Below, piece by piece: positions 22,379 through 35,745 of a stretch of DNA of 64,000 nucleotides. A model generated the notes under the pieces. The model did not search any database, was not told where the DNA came from, and worked only from the letters and a program-made list of their open reading frames with translations. Both the position numbers and the translations under genes were made by a program. This DNA comes from Dolomedes plantarius (taxonomy: Eukaryota; Arthropoda; Arachnida; Araneae; Dolomedidae). Where the stretch lies: contig OU015490.1 of the NCBI GenBank assembly GCA_907164885.2, positions 10,456,516 to 10,520,515 of the forward strand, read 5' to 3'. How positions within the stretch are numbered: position 1 is the first letter of the stretch; every line of letters starts with the position of its first letter.

Positions 22379-23313
22379 AATGACGAAAAATGCATGTTTT
22401 TGCGATGATTAGATTGTCAGTTACGATATTTTTACCCTGCACTATCTCTGTACACAGCCGTACAGCTGTTTTTCAATTCTATTGATCTTAGAAGAGGACT
22501 TTTCCTTATGTGGTTGTTTTAAAAGGATGTATCTTAAATTAATTGCAGGGAATCTCACAGTACAGCGGTCTTTTATTCTATTTCTCGTACACTGTCTTCA
22601 AGAGTTTTAATATACAGAAAACGCCTTTGAAATATTTTCTCTGAAGCAAACAATACTTTTAAAATGGGTTTTTCTTTCTCTCCAAAGGGATTTAAAATTT
22701 TGAACGAAATTTCTGAAGGTAAATTATCTTGGACAGTTTTGAGAAAAAGTGTAAAGATTTTACTTTGGATTGGCAGAAATATCAAAATTTTAATACGAGG
22801 GAGTCAAATGAAATCGTAAATATTTTTTATCTTGTAATTTATGACACGGAAAAGGAATAAACTTAAATTATTTTTTCGCTTAGTCTCCATGACAATACAA
22901 TGTGCAATACAAGTATTCCAGTCAGGGCTCCACGACCTGGGTTTTAAAACCCAGAACTGAGTTTTTCAAAGCCCATATCGTTTTTTTTTATTATTTTTCG
23001 TAAATATCTCAAAATATAGTTTTTTTCCCATGTACGTTATAAATAGGGCAAAAAAGGTAATACTTATTTCTTATTATAAGCATAATTTTACTGTTATAAA
23101 ACTGTCTAATGAAAAAGAAATACAGCTATGCAATGACATTAATATGTGCTTGAATCTAAAATGTTACTAGTTGGATCATTTCGATTGAATCGGGATATAT
23201 CATCCTCTTATAAAACAATCCCAGAATTCTGGTATTTGTTACGTAATATCAAAGATGGATTCATTTATACCACATATGAAATCTTATGAAACTTCATGTC
23301 CCATTGAATTATT
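22379..23313. other. AT-rich unannotated region upstream of a hAT relic
   Basis: A 70-codon minus-strand frame at 22573-22785 matches no family I know. A short palindrome 'gggttttaaaaccc' lies near 22940. Earlier parts of the hAT relic that follows may be buried here but cannot be aligned by eye. Confidence 0.45.
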
Positions 23314-23448
23314 TCACCTCCCTCTTCTGCGTGCGTAGAAAGTGTGTTTTCAGAAGTTAATAGAACTACAATAAAAAATACAAATTCTGTTAAAACTGAA
23401 ACCGCAAACGAAAATATGAGGGCAAAACAGGCACTAAATAGGTATTAA
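23314..23448 (+). pseudogene. hAT transposase C-terminal (dimerisation) domain relic
   Basis: The plus-strand frame reads SPPSSACVESVFSEVNRTT, then IKNTNSVKTETANENMRAK and a stop. This matches the C-terminal hAT dimerisation block, usually S(A/S)xxERxFS...xKxxRNxL. The conserved Arg and Leu near RNxL have changed to NTNSV, and the sequence upstream has stops. It is a short isolated relic, unlike the N-terminal hAT relic at 14275-15444. Confidence 0.62.
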
Positions 23449-23509
23449 ATTTGTCACAACTGATTACCTAAAATAGAACAGCTAAAATATATAATGAAAG
23501 AAGCATGAA

Positions 23510-23529
23510 GAGAGAGAGAGAGAGAGAGA
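23510..23529. repeat. (GA)n microsatellite
   Basis: About ten AG units in a row, the only AG tract of this length noticed here. Confidence 0.85.
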
Positions 23530-23668
23530 AATTCAAAAAATTAACTTGGGGATGAATGATGAAATGAATAAAATTCGGCAATCAAATAACTTTAATTTAA
23601 CTTCAAGTAATCTTAAAAAATGTGGTTTATGTTACCTTATCTGTATTTTTTACCATTTTTAATATATA

Positions 23669-24185
23669 GGGTGTGTCACAATTCCCTCCGGGGTTTGGAA
23701 GGCTTAATAAAAAAACATTTCACCAATACAGCAACAAAGTTGACTTTACTGGAGAAAGAAACATTACAAGTTTTGTTTCACAAATGTTCAATATGTGAAA
23801 CTTCCGTAATGCGGCAGATATCAAGTATAAAGTCATATTCTTGTTTCGCTCGCTTTTTCCCGTGATCTGTAATTCCGCACTCGCTTGACGAATTGACTTT
23901 CTCGGGCTTCGCACAAACGCATCTCGTACACGAGAAATCTTTTTCTCCGAAGAGCCTGGACGACCAATTCGTTTTCCATCACACGAGCAACCACTTTCTT
24001 GAAATTTCCGAAACCACGCATGAACCACGCATACTGCTATCAGACCTAGTGCCGCCATCTACTAACACATTTGTGAAACAAAATTTGTAATGCTTCTTTC
24101 TCCAGTAAAGTCAACTTTGTTGCTGTATTGGTAATATTTTTTTATAAGCCTTCCAAACCCCGGAGGGTATCGTGACACAGCCGGT
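23669..24185 (-). mobile_element. Long-TIR deletion derivative with transposase N-terminal fragment
   Basis: Inverted arms of about 115 bp bound the element: GGTTTGGAAGGCTT, then CAGCAACAAAGTTGACTTTA and CTGGAGAAAGAA are mirrored on the right. The outermost bases (GGGTGTGTCAC and CGGCTGTGTCAC) have diverged. Between the arms the minus strand reads VVHAWFRKFQESG, GRPGSSEKKISRVRDAF and VRSPRKSIRQASAELQI. This resembles the helix-turn-helix start of an arthropod IS630/Tc1/mariner-type transposase (GRP...FVRSPRKSxRxAS). The catalytic part is deleted; length is about 517 bp. Confidence 0.7.
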
Positions 24186-24229
24186 ATATTTTTTTAAAGC
24201 TGGGATTTTTTTAAAAATTACAATCTTTT

Positions 24230-25395
24230 TTATTTTAGATGCAGTCTTGAATTATTACCTCTTTTCTGCTGGGAGACCTGGTTCCAGTACTTTGGAAGTG
24301 CATGGAAACCTCTTAATAAAAATATTTTAGGCTGTGCCTGTAGCCACTCGTGCACCACCTGCTGCATTTCTTTCTCGGAACTTGAAAATCTTATCTTTGC
24401 CTGTAATCGCATCTTTGAATGGTCCAAACATGTCAAAATCACTGGGAGGGGAAGGGGGGTAATGTCTGGTGAATACGGTGGAAGTGGTGGACACTCAAAT
24501 CTCAGATCTTGGATGACTGCATCAATTGAATGGGCAATATAATGTAGCGCATTGTCATGTTGCAACAACGCATCTGTACTCACAAGTCAAGGAAATTTGG
24601 GTCGGATTGCAGGACCTAGGTGGTTCTTGAGTAAATCACCATTAGTTGTACTGATGACCCCCCATCACCATCACAACTGGATATGTAGGGCTCCAAAATT
24701 GTTCTTTGTTCCATCTAAAAAATAATCAGCAAAACTTTTCCACTTTCTCGACGATGGTTGTGTGCGAAATTTTTCGATTTTGGTGAGGCACTAAAGAGCC
24801 ATTCTTTCCTCGCTTTTTTGGATTCAGGTTAGTTGTAGAGGACCCAGTTTTTAGTCTCCCGTGACAATCCATCGTAGTAAACCATCTCCTTAAGCTTTAT
24901 AGCGTCACAAAATTTCCTCGCATGCATTAATACGTCGTTCTTTCAACTCTGCGTCAGCTAGCCTGGCACCTTTCTTGTAGAAACTCTTTTGAACTGCAGA
25001 ACATTATGGACGATATGGTGGGCTAATGTGTGACTTAATTCCAAAAAGGCAGAAGTTTCATTCTCTTTGACGCGCTGATTTTCCATCACCATGGCTTCAA
25101 CTGCTGCTCACTACTCGGCGAACTCTGGCCTCACTACTCGGCGTGCCTGATTTGATCGAGGAGAGTCCTCCACAGAATTAACGCCGTTTAGAATCTTCCT
25201 AGTTCATTCGTACACTTGATGCAGTGACAGACATGCATAGATGCTGAACATTTAGTCTTGGATGGATTTTTATGGGTTTTATTCCTCCTCTACTGAAAAA
25301 CGTATAACAGAATGCTGTTCCTCTCTGGTGCATGTTTCAAGTGGAGTCGCAATCTTACATTGCTGTTGAGTAATGGTGAAGGGTTCCCGCATCAT
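24230..25395 (-). pseudogene. Mariner-type transposase, heavily mutated
   Basis: The relic starts at 25395 (MMREPFTITQQQ) and runs to 24230. Blocks in order: EEQHSVIRFSVEEE, LSLHQVYEW(stop)RK, LNGVNSVEDSPRSNQARRVV, SHTLAHHIVHNVLQFKRVS, ETKNWVLYN, PESKKARKEWL, LLQHDNALHYIAHSIDAVIQ, LRFECPPLPPYSPD and VHEWLQAQPKIFLLRGFHAL. This is the mariner architecture (N-terminal HTH, GDETW-like motif, HDN, YSPDxxPSD). The first motif has lost its DE (ETKNW). The last Asp is visible only after a frameshift (PSDFDMFGPFKDA). Several stops confirm it is dead. No clear terminal repeats were found. Confidence 0.85.
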
Positions 25396-25834
25396 GCTGC
25401 TACCTGTCGGCCGCTCCTCAGATCACGAGTATCGCTGTTGCCTACCTACAGTTTAATTGCAACATGTTTCAAACTTTTAGTGCATTTTTAACGTTTTTAT
25501 TTGGTTCACCCTTCAGTATAAGTTTTAAATATTTAATTTTTAAAGCCAAATTTCAAACTCTTTAAACATTTGATAGTGTATATGTATGTATTATATTTAA
25601 ATACAGTTTTAAATGAAAAATGAGAACGAAATCCTCACCAAATAGGCTAAAATGAAGAAAGAAAATTATCATTTTCTGTTGCCCTGAAAATTCCAGTACT
25701 CTGTCTCTGGTTATTCTCATCATAAAATATATATGTATTTATGTTTGAAAAATGCTATTCATAAAATAACTGATGGAAATCATTCGACGCTGCTTCATAA
25801 AGAAAAAGTTATAGAGTTTTTGCTACTTCTCTTG

Positions 25835-26194
25835 CTTGGGTGTATATAACTTGAAATAGCACTAAATACTTCGAAAGTCAACCAGTAATGCTGCTTCGTA
25901 AACTATGACCTCTGACCACTAAATAACTTTCGCCTAACAAGAACTCTCATAGGTTTGAAGCAACCTAGTTATACGCCTCGAGCGGCTGCTTGCAAAACTC
26001 AACTATAAACAAACCAGACTATAGGCCTAGCTCCAGCTCGATACTTCGTTTCGTCAGCTCTACTCCTCCTTTGACTTCCTTTCTATAATTTAGCTGCTCG
26101 GTATTTATACCAACAGCCTATGCTGCAATTAGAATAACTTAAGCGGCGTCTTTAAATTTATTCACTTAAAAGTTCGATTATTATGAATCGAATC
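25835..26194 (-). repeat. LTR-like dispersed repeat, copy 1
   Basis: Read on the minus strand it shares with 57433-57893: 'aagattcgattca', 'atcgaacttttaagtgaat', 'ttggtataaatacc', 'ctggttgact' and 'ttatatacacccaag', in the same order. 'TATAAATA' is a good TATA box. Two dispersed copies with a TATA box and similar ends suggest solo LTRs, but terminal TG...CA is not clear and no coding part is attached. Divergence between the copies is substantial. Confidence 0.55.
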
Positions 26195-26604
26195 TTATGT
26201 AAAACTTACAAAGTTTTAAAGTAATTTTTTTCTTTACTTTTTTAGTCGCAAATTTTGAACTTCCATCACATGTATACGCTTTCCCAAAGAATACCCATTT
26301 TTCTAATTGGTTGAGATTTTATTGGTAAATCGTACATTGACGAAATTATCCATTTAAGTGAATAGATACTTCGAAATTATGGGCGTAAACTAAATTTTTA
26401 CTTTTATAACATTTCAAAGGCAAATCAATTTTCGAATTTTTTTTTCCACTATTGAAGTACACAGTATACTATAGAAGTTTACTATAAAGGAATTTTTTTA
26501 CATTAAACTGTTATTTAAATCATCTGCTGGTGTAATTTTCTTAAGTTATTCTGAACACATTTTTACCCTTTAAAAAATATAATGCAACTGTAATTCATTC
26601 ACGC

Positions 26605-26679
26605 ATATACATACATAAGTACATACATACATACATACACACACACACATATATATATGTGTGTATGTATGTATATATA
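26605..26679. repeat. Palindromic compound microsatellite (CATA/CA/TA/TG/TATG)
   Basis: Runs of 'acatac', then 'acacacac', 'atatatat', 'gtgtgt' and 'atgtatgt' make a near-perfect palindrome of about 75 bp. Confidence 0.85.
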
Positions 26680-27869
26680 ATTTACGTAAAATCTTTCGTA
26701 ATGGCATATTATTCTAGTAATAGCGAAAATTCCATCAATTCTTTTTTTGTCCAAAATTTTTTATTATATTGTTTCTATATGTAATTACATAGAAAAAGTC
26801 AACATTATAGGCTGAGTTTTTTTTTCTATCATCAAAATTTCTACGAGTATGTTACATTTTTAAAACATTTATAAAAAGGATTCTGAGCTACATTAGTAAA
26901 GACTTGGATGAAAAATACTATAAAATAATATCTGTCTGGATTTTAACGAGTTACATTCTATCAAAAAAACCCATTTCTTTTATGCTGAAAACATCCAGAG
27001 GATTTAAGATTTTTTTAGAATAATAACTGCATTTATTTTGGAATATTCTTTGGAATGTAAGTAATGAATACTTTGAAATGTAAGTAATGGATACTTTCGT
27101 TTGTAAGTAACGAATTTGAAATCGGTCTCGCAGGCGTTAAAAGACAAAAATATGATACGCCGTTAATGTACTGTAAAATACTCATTTGATAAAACAAATT
27201 AAAAGGAAGTTTTATAAATTTCTAAAATTATGAAACATTTTTACTATCACGAAATTTTTAAAAGATAACATCATACTTTTATATGTTTACAGCTGCAAGT
27301 ACTAAAACGACACTTAAGATTTAATATTCGTTGAAATTAGCGGCAGTATTTGTTTTTACGAAGCTTAAAAGCACATTACGAGCTCAAAAACGTATGTTTT
27401 GTCTTCGCTCCAGATTTATGCATTGTTCCAAGCATTCAATTCAATATTCCAACTTCTAATTTAAGCTTCAAGACTCATTAGTTTCATTTCTGGGATATAT
27501 TAGAACTATGCTGCAGTCTTTGGAAGAGAATGTTTGATTTTGGGGACAAAATCAATTGCAGGATGTGTGTTCTACATGTCCAACGTTAATGAGACGAATG
27601 CTTTTTAGGCTATGAATTGCAGATCATTCCTTCCTGTTTTTTTGAATGAAACTTATTTGTATGTCATTAGATGTAACAAGATTTCTGAAATGTAAATTAA
27701 AAAAAAAATTTGAAAGACATTTTAAGCAATGTTTTCTATATGTCTATATTTTCCCTTCATAGGCAATCAAAACAGTACATACATTTGTGTTGAAAAGTAT
27801 TTGTTACTGAAAGATGGGATCATAAATTATATTATTTAAAGTAATATTATAGCCATTCACATTGTATAG
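26680..27869. other. AT-rich unannotated region
   Basis: No coding region, terminal repeat or RNA-like box is supported. A small direct repeat occurs at 27050-27115 ('tgtaagtaatgaatacttt', then 'gtaagtaatggatacttt', then 'gtaagtaacgaattt'). Confidence 0.6.
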
Positions 27870-28430
27870 GGATTACCGTCGTAGGCTCTATAAAGTAGGT
27901 TCGGTTTCGAAACACGACTAAGGCATGTACGTTCCTGTATCATCCCCTTTCGGTGTTTTGACCAGAGTCGCTATTTCGACGGCCACACCGATTTATACAT
28001 CCCTGAAAAAACCTACAAAAGGTTGGAATGAGGCACGCTCGACACCTATTAATATAACAAATATTTATTAACAACAACTAGCGAAAATGCTCGTATCGAT
28101 CCGAGACATACAGCTCACCAACACAGGTGAGAGCTAGCGGGAGAGTGTGTATGACAGAGTCTCTTGGATAGTGCGCTGAGCGCGGGCTTGCTTCCTATTG
28201 GTCAGCTTCGCCGGCGGTTGCCGTTAATGTCCCGATGCCGTTTGCAGGTGACCATGGAGTACGCTCGTGTGTTGCCGCACCCTCATAAGGAGCAATATGG
28301 GATCACCTATAGGGTGGCCCAAAATCAAGTATCCAGTAATTCGCGGTGTGAATGGGCAGATGACTTCATAACATACTGTCGGGTTGGAAGAAAGAAAACT
28401 AGTAATTATACATTTCCTTAGTTCAGAAAC
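27870..28430. other. GC-richer island, possible LTR or retroelement fragment
   Basis: This stretch is clearly richer in GC than its surroundings. It has a TATA-like 'tataaagta' at 27890, 'gagcgcgggcttgcttcctattgg' context (a CCAAT-box-like ATTGG) near 28180, and an 85-codon frame at 28164-28421 with no recognisable domain. The composition suggests inserted DNA such as an LTR, but no ends, duplication or second copy was found. I do not assign a function. Confidence 0.35.
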
Positions 28431-29163
28431 AGAATTCAAAGAAGTGAAGTTATAGATTTTTAAGCCCTAAATAAGCATATGCTTGATATTTTAGCCCTTT
28501 AAAAAATATTTTACCTATTTATTAATAATGTATTTTGTTGTATCCCAGGTGATAGTGATACGAAAAAATGCTAAACCGAAACAGAAAAAATAAAACCTTT
28601 ATTAAATATATATCAGACTAGGATTTACAACTGAAAAGAGCTATTTACTTATGAAAAATAAAAAATACGTGTAAATCCAATTTAGGTACAACATGGCATA
28701 TTATATGAAAAATAATACTCAAGAGCATAACTTGATAGAATTAATTTATTCAAACTATCACTTTAGGGCTTCGTATCGCAACCTCCCAAAGAAGGTAAAT
28801 ATTGCACGTCTGCTCCAGCGGGCAACTAATATTGCATCTGCCATTTCTATTCAGATAAATTATCCCTGATGATAAAAATTTAGGCTCCATGGATTTAATT
28901 CGTTGACAATAAATGGATTTTGTTAACGTGGGGAATGAAAATTTTTTATAATGTCATAGTCCAGCTACAGTGGATATTTATGGAAATTTAAGATTTATTG
29001 CTAACGCCTCAGTGGAAATCCCAAACTTAGTATCAAGCACCAAAATTAGACTCAAAGGAACCACAATAATAATAAGATATTAAAAAATAAAATACTGAAG
29101 ATTTTAAAAATAAGATACATGGAATAATATTTTAAATCAAAGTAAGTTTCACTAAAAATTATG

Positions 29164-29165
<2 letters not shown>
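28431..29165. other. AT-rich unannotated region
   Basis: Nothing beyond simple AT-rich sequence could be supported between the GC-richer island and the TA tract. Confidence 0.6.

Positions 29166-29224
<59 letters not shown>
29166..29224. repeat. (TA)n microsatellite
   Basis: Pure TA, ending directly at the CAGT terminus of a pogo-like element. Confidence 0.95.
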
Positions 29225-31388
<2,164 letters not shown>

Positions 31389-31394
31389 TATATA

Positions 31395-32644
31395 CACTGC
31401 TGGCCACTGTAAATGCAACACCCTGAAGGAAACATGCAAATAACATGAAATTTACAACATGCATTAGCGGAGGTGAGATATGCAAATGATTAGAATTTCA
31501 GCGCAGACGCACATCACGCGCGCCTGTGGCGCCACTTCAAAGCGCTATTTAAGGCTTGGAGATTTCGACGATTTCAAGTTCGGCAATTGTGTTTTTCTTG
31601 TGGTTTTTAAAAAAAAACCGATCAATTTTGCCTCGTCGAAAACAGCGATCATCGTTTGATCAAGTATCAGAGTTCGACAGAGGAAGGATAGTGGCCTACC
31701 GAGATTGTGATTATCTTTCAGGGAAATCGGTTGTCGTGTTGGACGAAACCAAACGTAATGCGGATATGTGATCGTTGGATGCAGGAGGGTACGACGGCCA
31801 TTCGAGGCCGTTTACAGCAGAGTGGTCTGTCCGCAAGACGTCCATTGCTTTGTCTACCCTTGACGCAGAACCACAGACGTCTCCGCCGGCAATGGTGCGA
31901 TGACAGAAGGATGTGGACGGCAGAATGGAATGAAATTGTCTTTACTGACGAGTCACGCTTCTGTCTTCAACACCACGATGGTCGCATTCGAGTCTGGAAA
32001 CACCGTGAGGAGAGGATGCTGAACAGCTGCGTTATGCACCGCCACACTGGTCCTGCATCGGGTATTATGGTATGGGGCGGTATTGATATCACTCTCGCAC
32101 ACCTCTAGTACGCATTGCCGGTACTTTAAACAGCCAGCGCTACATCTCCGAGGTGTTGGAGCCAGTTGTCCTTCCTTACCTTCAGGGCTTGCCCACAGCC
32201 ATATTTCAACAGGATAATGCGCGACCACGCGTGGCACGCATTGTCCAACGGTTCTTCGTCAATCGCCAGATTGAATTGCTTCCCTGGCCGCCTCGCTCTC
32301 CGGATCTTTCGCCGATATAAAACATGTGGTCCATGGTTGCTCTACGATAGACCCAGATTCCATCCCCAGCTGCCACAGCAGATGAACTTTGGCAACGTGT
32401 GGAAGCTGCTTGGTCTGCTATACCCCAAGAACTCATCCAAAGTCTCTTTGAATCAATGCCGAGGCGTGTGGCAGCGGTGATCTCAACAATGACGGCTACT
32501 CTAGCTACTGATTTCGGCAGGAACCACACTTCACAGAAGTCTATAAATTTAATCATTTGATACTTGGTCAACATGTTATCTACAAAATAAATTTTATTCT
32601 GATATCTCTTGTCTTTCTTGGTGTTGCAATTTGGGTGGCCAGCA

Positions 32645-32647
<3 letters not shown>
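31395..32647 (+). mobile_element. Tc1-like element, family 2 copy C
   Basis: The ends share a perfect 13-bp inverted repeat, CACTGCTGGCCAC, followed by imperfect matches (AATGCAACACC and AATTGCAACACC). TA flanks both sides, within TA repeats. Length is 1253 bp. One transposase gene on the plus strand is broken by deletion, frameshift and nonsense changes. The same family occurs at 49418-50408. Confidence 0.92.
31628..32511 (+). pseudogene. Tc1-like (DD34E) transposase with catalytic Glu codon turned to stop
   Basis: The likely original start codon now reads TTG at 31628 (then PRRKQRSSFDQVSEFDRGRI). The first HTH is followed by RICDRWMQEGTT, after which about 60 residues expected in the family are missing before RGRLQQSGLSARRPLL, removing the second HTH. 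The catalytic region has FTDESRF (first Asp), a one-base loss near 32085 that shifts the frame, and FQQDNARPHVA (second Asp). At 32318-32320 the codon for the Glu of SPIEN is TAA; copy D has GAA there. The C-terminus SMPRRVAAVIS is intact. The gene cannot be functional. Confidence 0.9.

Positions 32648-32699
<52 letters not shown>
32648..32699. repeat. (TA)n microsatellite
   Basis: TA tract directly after the right Tc1 end, followed by a short (AC)n run. Confidence 0.95.
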
Positions 32700-32711
<12 letters not shown>

Positions 32712-33662
32712 TAAAAGTTAAAGTTATAGTCAGTTTGAAATTATTTATACATCACCGGCAATGTATATAAAAACAATCTTCAGTGAATGACCCATAATCT
32801 TTCCTGAAGCCGACTCATGCATATGCCAGATTTTATCCACGAAGTTGTGATTGATACTTCAGAGCTGACAATACATACCATGACATCACTGAACCCTTCA
32901 GGGTGGGATTTTTTTTTAATTAGGGCTTGAATTAGAAATCCTACTGAATTAAACTCAAGAATATGAACTATAAACGTAGTTATATATGTTGTTTTAATTA
33001 TAATAAGTGAATGTTTAGTTATGACTGTGTTTTAATCTTAACAATGCATTCCGGTGTAATAGATATACATTGATGAAATAAGGAAAATCGTTTTACTTTT
33101 ATACAATTTGATTCAAAAACAAAAACATCACTTTAATTCCTGAACTGTACTAAATTATGAGAACTGCAATTCCAACGTAAACATATTTCAAGGAGAGTCT
33201 TAGCATATTCTCATTACATGTCTCAATAACGATATCTGTTCTCCCATTAACGTAATATTGCATCAACTATTTACGGATTAACTTTACGAAAATTCAGACG
33301 CTTATTAAATTACGTATTACCAGAATGTCGAATGATAATAACTGAATGAATTCAAAGTCTAAATGCGGAGAGAGGTTGGTCTGCTTCGAATTGGGCATTA
33401 CATTTCTGAAGCAGAATACGCAACACTGAAAATATCAGATTATATTCAACGTACATCAAAGTTAATTTGGCCTAAAAGTTATACGAGAAGAGAATTTCAT
33501 TATGTTTTTAGATTAAACATCAACATTCTGGAACTAGCTTTATATAATATAATATAGACTGAAGAAGATGTTATACTTTGTGGTATTAATACTTTAATCT
33601 CAATAATACAAAATGTATTATCTATTTTTACATTATTTTCCTCGTCATGAATGTAGCATTTA
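32700..33662. other. AT-rich unannotated region
   Basis: No gene or repeat could be supported. The 64-codon frame at 33363-33557 matches no family I recognise. Confidence 0.55.
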
Positions 33663-33869
33663 CCGTGTTTTCCCGAAAATAAGACCGGGTCTTATATTAA
33701 TTTTTGCTTCAAAAGAAACATTAGGGCTTACTTTTAGGGGATGTTTTATTTTTTCATGCACAGTAGTTTACATTTATTCATTTACAACAATCTACATTTT
33801 TTAATATATTCAAAGGCTGCATTATTGAAAGAGCGCATTGCAGATGATATTATTTTATTGTGTTGTATT

Positions 33870-34470
33870 TTACTTGTTGTATTGAATATGTATTGTGATG
33901 TACAATGCTGTGTTGTATGTTTATTGTAATATATATTGTATGGCATTTGTAGTGATATCGTATTTAACTGTATGCATAGTGTTATAATTAATTGTATCGT
34001 ATGGTATTGTGTAGTGAAAATAATGTACAAAAAATGACGTCAAAAGTAAATTACCCTGCTGATGTATAAAGTAAGCAATCTGATGTATAAATTAAAATGT
34101 TAAGTATATATTTGATAGCAAATAAGTAAAACTTATAACATGTAACGTGTATGTGTGAAATTGTGTATAATATAAATATATGTGAGCAGACGAATAATGT
34201 AAGAGGAATGCATTTTCTTAAGAACGCATTGTATATGATATATTGTGTTTTATGGTACATGTAGTATTGATTATGATTTGTTATGCACAGTGTTGTATTG
34301 TAAATATATATATATGGTATTGTACAGTGTATTGTACATATATTGTATTGTACAGTGCATTGTATATAAATTGATTCGAATAATGTTATAATTTATTATA
34401 TAGCATTATATTGTACAATAATATTGTTCAGTATTGTTCAGCATTATATTGTACAGTAATATTGCAAATC
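33870..34470. repeat. Low-complexity TGTAT/GTATTG-rich tract
   Basis: Imperfect repeats of 'ttgtattgtacagtg', 'tattgtatggca' and 'gttgtattgta' fill about 600 bp. Units vary in length, so this is a degenerate minisatellite inside the Tigger-like element. Frames through it have skewed composition and are not genes. Confidence 0.65.
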
Positions 34471-34611
34471 GATGTGAAAAGTAGATTTTACGCTGCTGAT
34501 ACAGAAAGTAAATAGTCAGGGATTTTGCCGTATAACCTTAGGCTGAGGTCGGCTTAAACTTAAACTTAAACTTATTCATATATTCATGTACAAAAATTTA
34601 CATTTATTAAG

Positions 34612-35145
34612 GTACAGTCATGACATCTTCTGGATACATCGCCATTGCAAGGGCAAATGATTGAATATCGGCCCTACGAACAATCAACGCCTTTATTCTT
34701 ATGTCAGCAATCCATTCACAGATGATGTCTTCCAACTCGGAAAACGCCGGGCAATGGCCAGCTGGCTAGGGCTTCGGTACTAGAGTCTGTTGGTTCAAAT
34801 CCCACTCTTGGCATGGACGTTTGTAGCCGTGCGGGATTGGCTTTAAGCAGTAGGTCTCGGTCTAATTAGCCCTCGTGTAGCAAAAAATGACCGTAGCGCT
34901 CTAAACCAAACCAAACCGAACCAATCGAACTCGGGAAACAATAGTTACCGACCTGATCCGCACTTGCTCTTCTTAGCATTTCCAGCGTCCATCTGTTGAC
35001 CTAGGTTATTGTACTGTGATCGCCATTTTCAGTCCATTCGGAGATCCGACTTCTTTCCTTTGAAGAAAGCTATAAGATTCTTATTCCGGGACTCCTCTAT
35101 GATTCCTTTCTTGTACTTAACAAAATAGAACATTCTTTATTCATT
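34612..35145 (-). pseudogene. pogo/Tigger-like transposase DNA-binding domain, split by a SINE
   Basis: The minus-strand reading gives YKKGIIEESRNKNLIAFFK, SDLRMD(stop)KWRSQYNNL, AGNAKKSKCGSGR, then, across the SINE, FPELEDIICEWIADIRIKAL and IVRRADIQSFALAMA. This is the two-part HTH plus CENP-B-like domain that pogo/Tigger transposases use to bind their termini (the LE..I..WI...R...V......I...A pattern). Stops occur at two places. The DDE catalytic domain that should follow is absent. A SINE with its own target duplication sits at 34745-34927 in the middle of the CENP-B-like part. Confidence 0.72.
34745..34927 (+). mobile_element. tRNA-derived SINE, family 2 copy 1, nested in Tigger-like ORF
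   Basis: The head has GGCCAGCTGGCTAGGGCTTC (box A region) and TTGGTTCAAATCCCACTC (good B box, GGTTCAAATCC). The body reads 'ggattggctttaagcagt' and 'agccctcgtgtagcaaa', and the tail is AAACC repeats. An 11-bp duplication flanks it, AACTCGGAAAA and AACTCGGGAAA with one mismatch. The copy at 59082-59262 shares the body phrase. Confidence 0.82.
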
Positions 35146-35745
35146 CATCTTGATTGGGGATCCAAATGCTATTTCCTTGAAATCAGTTATTAAATCAAAC
35201 GCTAATTAAGTCTTAGAAAACAGGAGTGGTAACTAAAACTGTTAAGAGTGGTGAACTACACAAATACAATGAATAGTTGCAGGCACAAAATTCGGAAAAC
35301 GTTTGTTTATTTCACAATATTGCATTAAGTAAGTCCGTTACATTTGACGTATTGAATTATGAAGATTCTAATAAGTCACAACCACATCCGTTCGTTATCA
35401 AGAGCGAACGAGTGTTGTCATTGTACTCCGATTGGTCATTCGGCAATGACTCTGACGTCCGACTGGCTGATGATTTTAACCAGGGCTAATTTTTGGGGTA
35501 AGGCTTATATTACGAGTACCCTGTAAAATCATGCTAGGGCTTATTTTCTAATTAGGTTTTATTTTCGAGGAAACAGGGCATTTCTTATCTTTGACTATTT
35601 TTTTCAATACTTCACCCCACGTAGTTAATTAAAGTGATCTTGAAAGCTAAGAAAATAAAGTGACTGATACGGAACAGAAAAGGTGTTGTATACTGTGGTA
35701 TTGAATATTTCGTGTCTTGATCACTTGAGTGTTTTACTAATTTTC

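Larger units (their letters stand above)
33663..35578 (-). mobile_element. Tigger/pogo-like element with CCGTGTTTTCCCGAAAATAA ends
   Basis: The left end CCGTGTTTTCCCGAAAATAA is matched on the minus strand at the right by CCCTGTTTCCTCGAAAATAA. Subterminal 'agggcttactttta' and 'agggcttattttct' are also mirrored. TA precedes the left end; the right flank is CA, so the duplication has decayed. Inside are a pogo-type DNA-binding-domain gene (minus strand), a nested SINE, and a low-complexity TGTAT-rich region (33870-34470). No catalytic domain remains. Confidence 0.68.

Noticed and set aside
22573..22785. 70-codon minus-strand frame as a host gene
   Set aside because: No recognisable domain, ordinary AT-rich composition, and length within chance expectation.
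34745..34830. Functional tRNA gene in the SINE head
   Set aside because: The boxes are present but the stems are broken and it is followed by a SINE body and tail with a target duplication.
35277..35489. 70-codon frame near the right end of the Tigger-like element
   Set aside because: No family resemblance and it lies in the noncoding flank of the element.
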